The notes under the pieces were generated by a model. The model was given only the letters and a program-made list of their open reading frames with translations, made no database searches and had not been told where the DNA came from. DNA of 6,723 nt from positions 1-6,723 of the forward strand of contig JBJHCH010000154.1 of assembly GCA_050485905.1 (NCBI GenBank). Reading direction: 5' to 3'. The position numbers and the translations under genes are program-made. This DNA comes from JAWLCA01 sp050485905. GTDB lineage: Bacteria > Pseudomonadota > Alphaproteobacteria > Rhodobacterales > Rhodobacteraceae. This document shows positions 1 to 6,097 of the stretch, piece by piece. The number at the start of each line of letters is the position of its first letter. Position 1 is the first letter of the stretch.

Positions 1-89
1 CCCTCTCGCAGAAGCTGGACAAGCAGCGTCCGCCCCTCCACCTCTCGGGTGATTTCCTTACCGTTTACCTTGAGCGTCACCTTGGTCAT
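1..89 (-). CDS. coxS: CoxS-like [2Fe-2S] subunit of CO dehydrogenase/xanthine dehydrogenase family, N-terminal 29 codons only
   Basis: This is the start of a gene that leaves the window at its left edge, so only the first 29 residues can be read. They run MTKVTLKVNGKEITREVEG, then RTLLVQLLRE. This is the typical opening of the small iron-sulfur subunit of aerobic molybdenum hydroxylases: two beta strands around a V-N-G-K turn, then the 'TLLxxLRE' helix that leads to the plant-ferredoxin-type cysteine cluster. The cysteines themselves lie outside the window. A good ribosome binding site (GGGAGGA, complement of 94-100) precedes the ATG. The gene starts 29 bases after the stop of coxG on the same strand, which points to a shared operon. 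In this family the subunit passes electrons from the Mo site to FAD. Whether the enzyme oxidises CO or another substrate cannot be told without the large subunit. Confidence 0.85.
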   Translation of the reverse strand, partial: MTKVTLKVNGKEITREVEGRTLLVQLLRE

Positions 90-118
90 CTCATCCTCCC
101 TGGGTGATTGCCGGGCCG

Positions 119-646
119 TCAGCCGCGCAGGCGGGACAGCCATCCTTTCTTCTTCGTCTCGGTCTGTTCCGCCCCGTCCGCGCCCTCGTCCGTCGGGTCC
201 GGTTCCGGCGGGGCGACCTGATTCTGGAAGTTGTCGAAGAACTGGTCGGCCAGCCGGCGGGCCACCCCGTCGATCAGACGCGAGCCGAGCTGCGCGAGCT
301 TGCCGCCGACGCTAGCCTGCACGTCGTATTCCAGCAGCGTGCCGCCGTCGCCGTCGGACAGCCGCACATCCGCGCCGCCCTTGGCAAAGCCCGCCGCGCC
401 GCCCTTGCCCTCGCCCGAGATGCGATAGCTTTCCATCGGCACCACGTCCGACAGCGCGACATTGCCCTTGAAGGTGGCCTTCACCGGGCCGATCTTCTGC
501 GTCACCGTCGCCTCGAACCCCTCGGCCGCAGACCCCGTCAGGTCCGAGCAGCCGGGTATTGCGGCCTTCAGCACGTCAGGATCGTTCAGCGCGGACCAGA
601 CGGTTTCACGGTCGGCGGCGATCAGGCGTGAGCCTTTGAGTTCCAT
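119..646 (-). CDS. coxG: CoxG: SRPBCC-fold accessory protein of aerobic CO dehydrogenase
   Basis: The 175-residue protein has the CoxG pattern. Residues 1-33 read MELKGSRLIAADRETVWSAL, then a segment ending in the conserved PGC. A beta-rich middle region follows (GPVKATFKGNV 53-63; EGKGGAAGFAKGGADVRL 79-96). The family hallmark VGGKLAQLGSRLIDG lies at 113-127. After the START/SRPBCC domain come a Pro/Asp/Glu-rich linker (about 145-164) and a basic, Trp-containing tail, KKKGWLSRLRG (165-175), which fits a peripheral membrane anchor. There is no signal peptide, so it should be cytosolic and attached to the inner face of the membrane. In the family CoxG is linked to recruiting CO dehydrogenase to the membrane and, in mycobacteria, to quinone handling. 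It sits directly upstream of the coxS start on the same strand, consistent with one operon. The ribosome binding site is weak (a G-run about 12 bases upstream of the ATG). Confidence 0.88.
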   Translation of the reverse strand: MELKGSRLIAADRETVWSALNDPDVLKAAIPGCSDLTGSAAEGFEATVTQKIGPVKATFKGNVALSDVVPMESYRISGEGKGGAAGFAKGGADVRLSDGDGGTLLEYDVQASVGGKLAQLGSRLIDGVARRLADQFFDNFQNQVAPPEPDPTDEGADGAEQTETKKKGWLSRLRG

Positions 647-755
647 GCAGGTCGTCCCCCCTCTGCCGTCCGATCAATGCCGATTCTCTAGCTTTCCGCA
701 ATAAGCCAGGTTGCCGCGCGGCGGATCGGTGCGCGCGGTCGGGCTGACGTTTTCG
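647..755. other. Intergenic gap between aroQ and coxG
   Basis: This 109-base gap separates two minus-strand genes and should hold the coxG promoter if coxG is not co-transcribed with aroQ. I see no convincing -35/-10 pair and no hairpin followed by a T-run. The only symmetric element is the 10-base palindrome GCCGCGCGGC at 713-722, which is unremarkable in DNA this GC-rich. Confidence 0.4.
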
Positions 756-1202
756 TCATGCGGCAAGGCCCAGAACCGTAATCATGCGCTGCAGTGCCAG
801 TTCGTAGCCCTGAACGCCGAAGCCGGCGATCACCCCATCAGCGCGGTGGCTGACGTAGGAATGGTGCCGGAACGCCTCGCGCCGGTGGATGTTGGAGACG
901 TGGACCTCCAGCACATGCCCTTCGAACGCGTTCAGCGCGTCCAGAAGTGCGATGGAGGTATGCGAGAAGGCGCCGGGGTTGATGATGATCCCGTCCGTCG
1001 TGCCGCGCGCCTGATGAATCCAGTCGATCAGTTCGTATTCGCGGTTTGACTGGTGGAACCGCAGGGTCAGCCCCGCTGGGTCCCCCAGGGCGCGGCAGGC
1101 GGTCTCGACATCCGCAAGCGTCTCGTGCCCGTAGATTTCCGGCTGTCGCTGGCCCAGCAGGTTCAGGTTCGGCCCGTTCAGGATCAGCACGCTTCGTGAC
1201 AT
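756..1202 (-). CDS. aroQ: 3-dehydroquinate dehydratase, type II
   Basis: This enzyme dehydrates 3-dehydroquinate to 3-dehydroshikimate in the shikimate pathway; the type II form is a cytosolic dodecamer. The 148 residues match the usual family length and all signature segments are present. They are LILNGPNLNLLG (6-17), R19-Q-P-E-I-Y24-G with the catalytic tyrosine, the substrate-binding NPGAFSHTSIAL (75-86) with H81, and HVSNIHRREAFR (101-112) with the catalytic H101. Positions agree with the Mycobacterium tuberculosis enzyme. F79 and L87 stand where Tyr and Arg are more usual, but neither is catalytic. Two ATG codons are adjacent (1203-1205 and 1200-1202). I chose the second because AGGG then lies 7 bases upstream instead of 4; the first would add one Met. 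A longer in-frame extension to 1343 was not used, as it lacks family similarity and crosses the divergent promoter region. The gene is divergent from the dehydrogenase at 1379. Confidence 0.95.
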   Translation of the reverse strand: MSRSVLILNGPNLNLLGQRQPEIYGHETLADVETACRALGDPAGLTLRFHQSNREYELIDWIHQARGTTDGIIINPGAFSHTSIALLDALNAFEGHVLEVHVSNIHRREAFRHHSYVSHRADGVIAGFGVQGYELALQRMITVLGLAA

Positions 1203-1252
1203 CATAATTCCCTGTTCGCGTCGGGCGCAGAGTGGGCTCTCGCTGCCCGGCA

Positions 1253-1258
1253 AGTCAA
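1253..1258 (-). promoter_or_regulatory. Possible -35 element for aroQ
   Basis: The minus strand reads TTGACT here, 5 of 6 bases of the sigma-70 -35 consensus, about 50 bases upstream of the aroQ ATG. The matching -10 position is poor (CCACTC at spacing 17). Weak -10 boxes are common in high-GC alphaproteobacteria, so this stays a candidate only. Confidence 0.25.
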
Positions 1259-1277
1259 CCTCCCTCGCGGTGCTGGC

Positions 1278-1300
1278 GGATGGTGTCGTTTTCCCCATCC
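1278..1300. repeat. Inverted repeat GGATGG-N11-CCATCC in the aroQ/dehydrogenase divergent region
   Basis: GGATGG (1278-1283) and CCATCC (1295-1300) form a perfect 6-base dyad with an 11-base, T-rich centre, midway between two divergent genes. The size fits a dimeric regulator's operator. No regulator gene adjoins it, and a 6-base dyad can occur by chance. Confidence 0.35.
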
Positions 1301-1328
1301 AACAGGTCGGGCCGATCTTCGCATGTTG

Positions 1329-1355
1329 TGCGCCCTCTGGCATTCAGGGGGCGCA
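1329..1355. repeat. 11-bp hairpin or operator dyad just upstream of the dehydrogenase gene
   Basis: The arms TGCGCCCTCTG (1329-1339) and CAGGGGGCGCA (1345-1355) pair over 11 positions with one G-U wobble around a 5-base loop. The element ends 23 bases before the ATG at 1379 and 9 bases before the GAGGGG ribosome binding site. No T-run follows, so it is not a classic terminator. It could be a 5'-UTR structure or a repressor operator for the dehydrogenase. Confidence 0.5.
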
Positions 1356-1378
1356 ATTCGGTGTGAGGGGACGAGGCG

Positions 1379-3877
1379 ATGAAGACCCATGTCAAGGCGC
1401 TGGTGGTGGGCGGCGGGGCCGTCGGCACGGGTATCGCCTATCATCTGGCCAAGGCCGGCTGGGACACGATGCTGGTCGAGCGGGACGAGCTCACCTCCGG
1501 CTCCACCTGGCATGCGGCGGGGCTACTGCCCTTGTTCAACATGGGCTACGCGACCAGCCACATCCACGATTACTCGGTCAAGTTCTACAAGGGGCTGGAG
1601 GCCGAGACCGGCCTGAACCCCGGTTTCTACGTCGTCGGCAACCTGCGCATGGCGCAGACGCAGGCGCGGATCGACGAATACATGCTCTATTCCACCACCG
1701 CCGAAACGGTCGGGATCGAGCACGAATGGCTGACGCCCGCGCAGATCAAGGAGCGTTGGCCGCTGGTGCGCACCGAGGATCTGAAGGGCGCGATCTATCA
1801 TCCGACCGACGGCTACATAAACCCGGCCGACGTGACCCAAGCGATGGCCAAGGGCGCGCGGCAGGTCGGCGCCACCATCGAGCGCAAGATCCAGGTGGAC
1901 AGCTACCGCTGGACCGGCAGCGAATGGGTCGTGAGTTGCAGCCGGATGGTCGAGAAGGGCGGGAACCTCGTGCCCTCGGACGATCGCTTCGAGATCACAG
2001 CCGAACACGTCGTCACCGCCACCGGCAACCATGCGCAGCGCACCGCGCGGCTGCTGGGCATCAAGATCCCCGCGATTCCGGTCGAGCATCAGTATATCGT
2101 CACCGAGCCAGACCCGGTGCTGCGCGACTGGCGCAAGGCGGGCAACCCGGAACACCCCGTTCTGCGTGACGCCGATGCCAAGTGGTATGTGCGCGAGGAA
2201 CGGGGCGGCTGGATCCTCGGCCCCTATGAGCGGAACGCGCCGGCCCGTTTCCTCTACGACGTGCCCGAAAGCTTCCGCGCCGACCTCTTCCCGCTCGATC
2301 TGGAGCGGATCGAGGAGGAATACATGTCGATGATCCATCGCATCCCGTCGTCGGAATCCGTGGGCCTGAAGGACGATTACAACGGTCCGATCTGCTACAC
2401 GCCCGACGGCAACCCGCTGGTCGGTCCCGCGCCGGGCCTGCGCAACATGTGGCTGGCCGAGGGGTTCAGCTTCGGCATCACGGCGGCCGGCGGCACCGGG
2501 CACTACCTTGCGCAGATGATGACGGCGGGCGAGGCCGAGATCGACATGGCGGCGCTAGACCCCCGGCGCTACGGCGACTGGATGACCACCGAATACGCCG
2601 CGCGCAAAAACGAGGAATGCTACGAGCACGTTTTCATCCTGCACCACCCGGACGAGGAACGCGAAGCCTGCCGCCCGCTGCGCACCGCGCCTGCCTATGA
2701 CCGGCAGAAGGCACGGGGCGCCCAGTTCGGGCAGGTGAACGGTTGGGAGCGGCCGAATTACTATGGCCCTGTCGATGCGCCCGAAACCTTCGACCATGAC
2801 GCGCGCAGCTTCCGCCGTGGTGGCTGGTGGCAGTATGCCGAGGCCGAGGCGCGCGCGGTCCGCGAGACCGCGGGTCTGATCGACGCCAGTGCCTTTACCA
2901 AGCATCTGGTGCGCGGACCGGGGGCGACGGCGTTCCTGGACTGGTTCACCACCAACAAGCTGCCCGCGGTGGGGCGGATCAACCTGACCTATGCGCTGAC
3001 CCCCACCGGCACGACGCGGACCGAATACACCATCGTGCGGCTGGCAGAGCACGAATACTATCTGATCAGCGCCGGGGCCTGGACAGCCTATGACGGCGAC
3101 TGGCTGCGCAAATGCGCCGAGGACCGGATGGCCGACTTCGGCTGGATCGACATTCACGATGTCACGACGCAATGGGGCGTCTTTGCCCTGGCCGGACCGA
3201 ATAGCCGCGCGATCCTGCGCGAGATCGTGCGCGACCGCGACCCCGACACGGTGCTGTCGAACAAGCGGTTTCCTTGGCTGTCGATGCGGAACATCGAACT
3301 GGGCATGTGCCCGGTGCGCGCGGTGCGAGTGGCCTATACGGGCGAGTTGGGATGGGAACTGCATCACCCGATCGAGATGCAGACTTACCTGTGGGATCTG
3401 CTGGTCCCCGCGGGAGAGAAGCACGGGATGAAGCTGGTCGGCGCGCGGGCGCAGAACTGGCTCAGGCAGGAGAAGAGCTACCGCGCCTTCGGCACCGAGC
3501 TTGGCCGCGACGCGACACCGCTGGAGGCGGGGCTGGACCGATTCGTGGACCTGGCGAAGGACTATCAGGGCAAGGAGGCGATGCTTGCGGCGGGCATCCG
3601 GTCGAAATGCGTCACGCTGCTGATCGACGGCCCCGCCGATGCCGACCCCTGGGGGCGCGAGGCGCTTTACCACGACGGGCAGAAGGTGGGGCGCCTGACC
3701 TCGGGCGGCTGGTCGGTCGCCTTTGGACGTCAGATCGGCATGGGCTATGTGCGGCCAGACCTGACCGAGGTCGGCACACGGCTGAAGGTCCGCATGCAGC
3801 GCGAGTTGTGGGAGGCCGAGGTGGTCGAGGACAGCCCCCACGACCCGACGAACGCGCGCATCCGCGTCGATGGCTAG
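1379..3877 (+). CDS. Dimethylglycine/sarcosine dehydrogenase-family protein: FAD oxidoreductase fused to GcvT-type folate domains
   Basis: The 832-residue protein has the full layout of the mitochondrial-type dimethylglycine and sarcosine dehydrogenases, which oxidatively N-demethylate a methylated amine and usually pass the C1 unit to tetrahydrofolate. A Rossmann FAD site opens it (GGGAVG 11-16, E34). STWHAAGL (42-49) follows, whose H45 aligns with the histidine that binds FAD covalently in the mammalian enzymes. The DAO domain closes with YTPDGNPLVGPAPG (340-353) and GFSFGITAAGGTGHYLA (362-378). An FAO_M-type linker covers about 383-440, GcvT_N about 445-700 (AYTGELGWELH 652-662; GARAQNWLRQEKSYRAFG 688-705) and GcvT_C about 735-825. 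In the folate domain the usual 'DLTV' aspartate is replaced by E549 (RTEYTIVRL). GAGGGG at 1365-1370, 8 bases before the ATG, supports the start. The substrate cannot be fixed from sequence: dimethylglycine, sarcosine or another N-methyl compound is possible. It is probably soluble, as no signal peptide is seen. Confidence 0.9.
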   Translation: MKTHVKALVVGGGAVGTGIAYHLAKAGWDTMLVERDELTSGSTWHAAGLLPLFNMGYATSHIHDYSVKFYKGLEAETGLNPGFYVVGNLRMAQTQARIDEYMLYSTTAETVGIEHEWLTPAQIKERWPLVRTEDLKGAIYHPTDGYINPADVTQAMAKGARQVGATIERKIQVDSYRWTGSEWVVSCSRMVEKGGNLVPSDDRFEITAEHVVTATGNHAQRTARLLGIKIPAIPVEHQYIVTEPDPVLRDWRKAGNPEHPVLRDADAKWYVREERGGWILGPYERNAPARFLYDVPESFRADLFPLDLERIEEEYMSMIHRIPSSESVGLKDDYNGPICYTPDGNPLVGPAPGLRNMWLAEGFSFGITAAGGTGHYLAQMMTAGEAEIDMAALDPRRYGDWMTTEYAARKNEECYEHVFILHHPDEEREACRPLRTAPAYDRQKARGAQFGQVNGWERPNYYGPVDAPETFDHDARSFRRGGWWQYAEAEARAVRETAGLIDASAFTKHLVRGPGATAFLDWFTTNKLPAVGRINLTYALTPTGTTRTEYTIVRLAEHEYYLISAGAWTAYDGDWLRKCAEDRMADFGWIDIHDVTTQWGVFALAGPNSRAILREIVRDRDPDTVLSNKRFPWLSMRNIELGMCPVRAVRVAYTGELGWELHHPIEMQTYLWDLLVPAGEKHGMKLVGARAQNWLRQEKSYRAFGTELGRDATPLEAGLDRFVDLAKDYQGKEAMLAAGIRSKCVTLLIDGPADADPWGREALYHDGQKVGRLTSGGWSVAFGRQIGMGYVRPDLTEVGTRLKVRMQRELWEAEVVEDSPHDPTNARIRVDG

Positions 3878-4755
3878 CCCAGAAAGGCGCCGTAGAAGCT
3901 GCGCAACCTCTGCTGCAGGGGGCCGAGCGTTGCTGCCGACCAGATCAGCACCCGCCCCTTGCGGTCGATGATACGTCCGCCCTTGGGCAGGGCCAGGATC
4001 TCTTCGGGCTTGATGGAGGGATCATTCAAAGTGACGGCAACCTGCCGCGCGCGCCGCACCTTCACCCAAGGCAGCCGTGCCTTCAGGTAGAGCCAGGGCG
4101 GGACGCGGGACATATACTCGCCGGTGAACTTGACCGCAAACCAGCCGGGCAGGGCCGCCATATGCGGCTGTGCCACCCAGCTTATGAACCGCTCGTCAGC
4201 CCGCAGGGGTTTGAATCGCTGCCCTTCGTATTGCGCCCAGACCTCACGGAATCGCGCGGCGACATAGGTGCTTTCGGCCGGGTCGAAGATGAGCACGGAT
4301 GAATTGCCGCGAGCATAGCGCCGCCCGCCGGTCAGGCGGGACAAGAATCGGCCAATCGGCCCAAACGGCAGGACGGCGCTTTGCAGCATCAGGATCGACC
4401 GCGTATCGCGCATCAGGTCTACGCCATCGCCGATGTCACCCAGTATGACCGTGTCCAGATCGACATAGACGGTTGGCAGGTCGTCCGGCAGCACGCCGGC
4501 TTCGAACATGGCGAGTTTTGCCTGGCAGCCGGAACGCCGGAACTCCTCCTTCAGGTAGAACTCAGGAAACGGACAGATCAGCACCGCCGGGTCCAGTCCG
4601 GGTTTTGCGGCCTCTGTAATCAGGCAGAAGCGTGGTGGTGTCTTGGCAAAGCGCCGGATCGCATGAACCAAGGTGTTGAGATAGTCTACGCCATAGCGAT
4701 TGCCCCAGCAGACCAGCGCACACTGCCAAACCGGATCGAGGGCGTTATCGGACAC
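3874..4755 (-). CDS. Glycosyltransferase-fold protein (GT8-like), function unknown
   Basis: The 293-residue protein resembles GT-A nucleotide-sugar transferases. It opens with a beta-strand segment (CALVCWGNRYGVDYLNTLV 12-30) like that of GT8-type proteins. It has a DxD metal/nucleotide site in VYVDLDTVILGDI (D99, D101) and an acceptor-loop-like stretch RYARGNSSVLIFDP (146-159). RADERFISWV (185-194) recalls the 'D-Q-D' region of such enzymes. No signal peptide is seen; hydrophobic and aromatic stretches near 127-138 and 217-230 could favour membrane contact. The donor and acceptor are not predictable. Translation starts at GTG (complement of 4753-4755), with AGGG 6 bases upstream, 12 bases after the stop of the amidohydrolase gene, so the two are probably co-transcribed. 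Its stop codon shares CTAG with that of the convergent dehydrogenase gene. A lipopolysaccharide or capsule role would be guesswork. Confidence 0.75.
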   Translation of the reverse strand: MSDNALDPVWQCALVCWGNRYGVDYLNTLVHAIRRFAKTPPRFCLITEAAKPGLDPAVLICPFPEFYLKEEFRRSGCQAKLAMFEAGVLPDDLPTVYVDLDTVILGDIGDGVDLMRDTRSILMLQSAVLPFGPIGRFLSRLTGGRRYARGNSSVLIFDPAESTYVAARFREVWAQYEGQRFKPLRADERFISWVAQPHMAALPGWFAVKFTGEYMSRVPPWLYLKARLPWVKVRRARQVAVTLNDPSIKPEEILALPKGGRIIDRKGRVLIWSAATLGPLQQRLRSFYGAFLG

Positions 4756-4767
4756 GAGACCCTGTCG

Positions 4768-5625
4768 CTACTCTGCCGCAAGCGGCATCTCGCGCCGGCC
4801 AATGTCGGCGATGCCCTCGGTAATCGTCGTCATGATGGCGCGGACAACGTCGAAATTCGCGTGCGGTTCGATGGTCCGTTCGTCCATGTAGAGCGCCCGG
4901 TCGATTTCGATCTGCAGGACGTGCTGACGGCGGGCCGGGCGGCCGTAGTGCTGGGTTATATAGGCGCCGGCGAAGGGTGCGTTGCGGCCGACGCGAAGCC
5001 CGGCATTGCGGATCACCGCCTCGACTGCATCGACAACTGCGGGCGCGGCCGAGGCGCCGAAACGGTCGCCGATCACGACCTCGGGGCGGGGCACGTTGCG
5101 CAGGCTGCAGCTTTCGATCGCCTCGTGCGGCATGGAATGGCAATCGACCAGAATCGCCTCACCGAACATCGCGTGGTGGTCGTCCAGCACCTGCTGCAGC
5201 GCGCGATGATAGGGATGCCAGACGCCGTCGAGCCGGCTGCGCGCCTCGGTCAGGGACAGCTTGCCGCGATAGATCGCCCGTCCGTTGGCAACGACGCGCG
5301 GGATCACCCCCAACCCTGATCCGACCCGCGGGTTGAGCGCCAGCGCCCGCACGCCCTCGATCAGCGCCGGGTCAAGCTCGTCCACGCTCCGGTTCAGATC
5401 CACATAGGCGCGTGGCGCCAGGGCGCAGAGCAGCGGGGCGCCAAACCGCGGTGCCGCGGCAAAAAGTTCATCGACAAAGGCATCTTCCGACGACCGGATC
5501 GTCCGCTCGTCGAGAGCAGTGCGGTTCAGAAAGGCGGGTGGATAGTGCCGCCCGGAATGGGGCGATGCGAAAACCACGCAGCTCTGCCGCTTTTGCGGCA
5601 GGTCGAGGCGGAAGGTCGGGGTCAT
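4768..5625 (-). CDS. N-formylglutamate amidohydrolase family protein
   Basis: The 285-residue protein carries the conserved blocks of the N-formylglutamate amidohydrolase family (zinc-dependent, releasing formate and glutamate from N-formylglutamate, the last step of one histidine-degradation route). In order they are FASPHSGRHYP (19-29), SSEDAFVDELF (45-55), RAYVDLNR (72-79), ILVDCHSMP (158-166), GDRFG (186-190), GAYITQHYG (220-228) and HVLQIEIDRALYMDE (235-249). The His and Asp/Glu residues in the SPHSG, SSED and DCHS blocks are likely metal or catalytic ligands. No other hut gene is in the window. The family also includes members outside histidine breakdown, so the exact substrate is uncertain and I give no symbol. 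GGAG lies 9 bases before the ATG, and a promoter candidate sits at 5647-5674. The downstream neighbour is the glycosyltransferase-like gene, 12 bases away. Confidence 0.88.
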   Translation of the reverse strand: MTPTFRLDLPQKRQSCVVFASPHSGRHYPPAFLNRTALDERTIRSSEDAFVDELFAAAPRFGAPLLCALAPRAYVDLNRSVDELDPALIEGVRALALNPRVGSGLGVIPRVVANGRAIYRGKLSLTEARSRLDGVWHPYHRALQQVLDDHHAMFGEAILVDCHSMPHEAIESCSLRNVPRPEVVIGDRFGASAAPAVVDAVEAVIRNAGLRVGRNAPFAGAYITQHYGRPARRQHVLQIEIDRALYMDERTIEPHANFDVVRAIMTTITEGIADIGRREMPLAAE

Positions 5626-5646
5626 GCGCGGCGCTCCATAAAGCCT

Positions 5647-5674
5647 CTTATAGCGCGGCTTTCGGGGTTGCCAA
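5647..5674 (-). promoter_or_regulatory. Candidate sigma-70 promoter for the amidohydrolase-glycosyltransferase operon
   Basis: On the minus strand TTGGCA (5669-5674) and TATAAG (5647-5652) are separated by 16 bases. They match 4 of 6 and 5 of 6 consensus positions. The predicted start near 5640 gives a leader of about 15 bases that still contains the GGAG ribosome binding site. It is back to back with the tRNA promoter candidate. Confidence 0.5.
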
Positions 5675-5680
5675 AACCTC

Positions 5681-5707
5681 TTGAAGAGTCCCGCGATTCC
5701 CTTTAAT
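5681..5707 (+). promoter_or_regulatory. Candidate sigma-70 promoter for tRNA-Val (and rpmJ)
   Basis: TTGAAG (5681-5686) and TTTAAT (5702-5707) are 15 bases apart, a slightly short spacing. The predicted start is near 5714, about 50 bases before the mature tRNA. This short AT-richer patch is flanked by GC-rich DNA, which favours a promoter. A 7-bp stem (CTGCCCG 5728-5734, CGGGCAG 5749-5755) with a pyrimidine-rich 14-base loop lies in the presumed leader. Confidence 0.4.
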
Positions 5708-5763
5708 GACCCTGAACCGACGCGGTGCTGCCCGCGTTGTTTTCTTTTCGGGCAGGCCGTACC

Positions 5764-5838
<75 letters not shown>

Positions 5839-5843
5839 TCGCC

Positions 5844-5857
5844 GCCCCGGTCGGGGC
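5844..5857 (+). other. Small GC hairpin after tRNA-Val
   Basis: GCCCC (5844-5848) and GGGGC (5853-5857) form a 5-bp stem with a GGTC tetraloop, 5 bases after the tRNA CCA end. There is no T-run, so termination is doubtful. It may help 3' processing of the tRNA or simply reflect high GC. Confidence 0.3.
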
Positions 5858-5867
5858 ATGTCAGTCT

Positions 5868-5881
5868 GGCGCGGACGCGCC
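5868..5881 (+). other. Small GC hairpin just before the rpmJ ribosome binding site
   Basis: GGCGC (5868-5872) and GCGCC (5877-5881) pair around a GGAC tetraloop. The stem ends 6 bases before the AGGAG ribosome binding site of rpmJ (5888-5892). A role in translation or mRNA stability is possible but unproven. Confidence 0.3.
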
Positions 5882-5899
5882 GCGAATAGGAGAAGACCG

Positions 5900-6025
5900 A
5901 TGAAGGTCAAGAACTCGCTCCGCTCGCTGAAGTTGCGTCACCGCGACTGTCAGATCGTGCGCCGCAAGGGCCGTGTCTTCGTGATCAACAAGACGCAACG
6001 GCGCTACAAGGCCCGTCAGGGCTGA
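5900..6025 (+). CDS. rpmJ: 50S ribosomal protein L36 (41-residue, zinc-less type)
   Basis: The 41-residue basic protein begins MKVKNSLRSLKLRHRDCQIV and ends NKTQRRYKARQG, the clear signature of bacterial L36. It belongs to the longer type without the zinc ribbon: only C17 and H14 remain of the Cys/His ligands of the 37-38-residue form. This form is common in Alphaproteobacteria. It binds 23S rRNA in the large subunit. AGGAG (5888-5892), 7 bases before the ATG, makes a strong ribosome binding site. The gene lies 61 bases after tRNA-Val with no terminator between, so read-through from the tRNA promoter is likely. A strong terminator follows at 6049. Confidence 0.96.
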   Translation: MKVKNSLRSLKLRHRDCQIVRRKGRVFVINKTQRRYKARQG

Positions 6026-6048
6026 TCACGCGAAAGCAAAGAATTCGG

Positions 6049-6078
6049 GGCCGCAGGCGGAGATGCCTGCGGCCTTTT
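6049..6078 (+). terminator. Rho-independent terminator of rpmJ
   Basis: GGCCGCAGGC (6049-6058) and GCCTGCGGCC (6065-6074) form a perfect 10-bp stem with a 6-base loop, followed by TTTT (6075-6078). It starts 23 bases after the rpmJ stop. On the minus strand the stem is not followed by a T-run, so it mainly serves rpmJ, though it may also slow transcripts from the convergent regulator gene. Confidence 0.9.
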
Positions 6079-6097
6079 CACGTTTCTGGGCGGCCCA

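Noticed and set aside
104..631. Long plus-strand open frame opposite coxG
   Set aside because: It is a mirror of coxG in GC-rich DNA, with Arg/Ala-rich composition and no recognisable motif.
713..722. Perfect 10-base GC palindrome
   Set aside because: It has no loop or T-run, and such palindromes are expected by chance in this GC-rich DNA.
1203..1343. In-frame 5' extension of aroQ giving a 195-residue product
   Set aside because: The added 47 residues have no aroQ character, the proper start has a well-placed AGGG, and the extension runs through the divergent regulatory region and its dyads.
2555..3841. 428-codon minus-strand open frame inside the dehydrogenase gene
   Set aside because: It lies opposite a gene with clear family motifs, and its own product looks like antisense noise rich in Arg, Gln, His and Pro.
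4381..5319. 312-codon plus-strand open frame across the glycosyltransferase and amidohydrolase genes
   Set aside because: It spans the junction of two well-supported minus-strand genes and shows no domain of its own.
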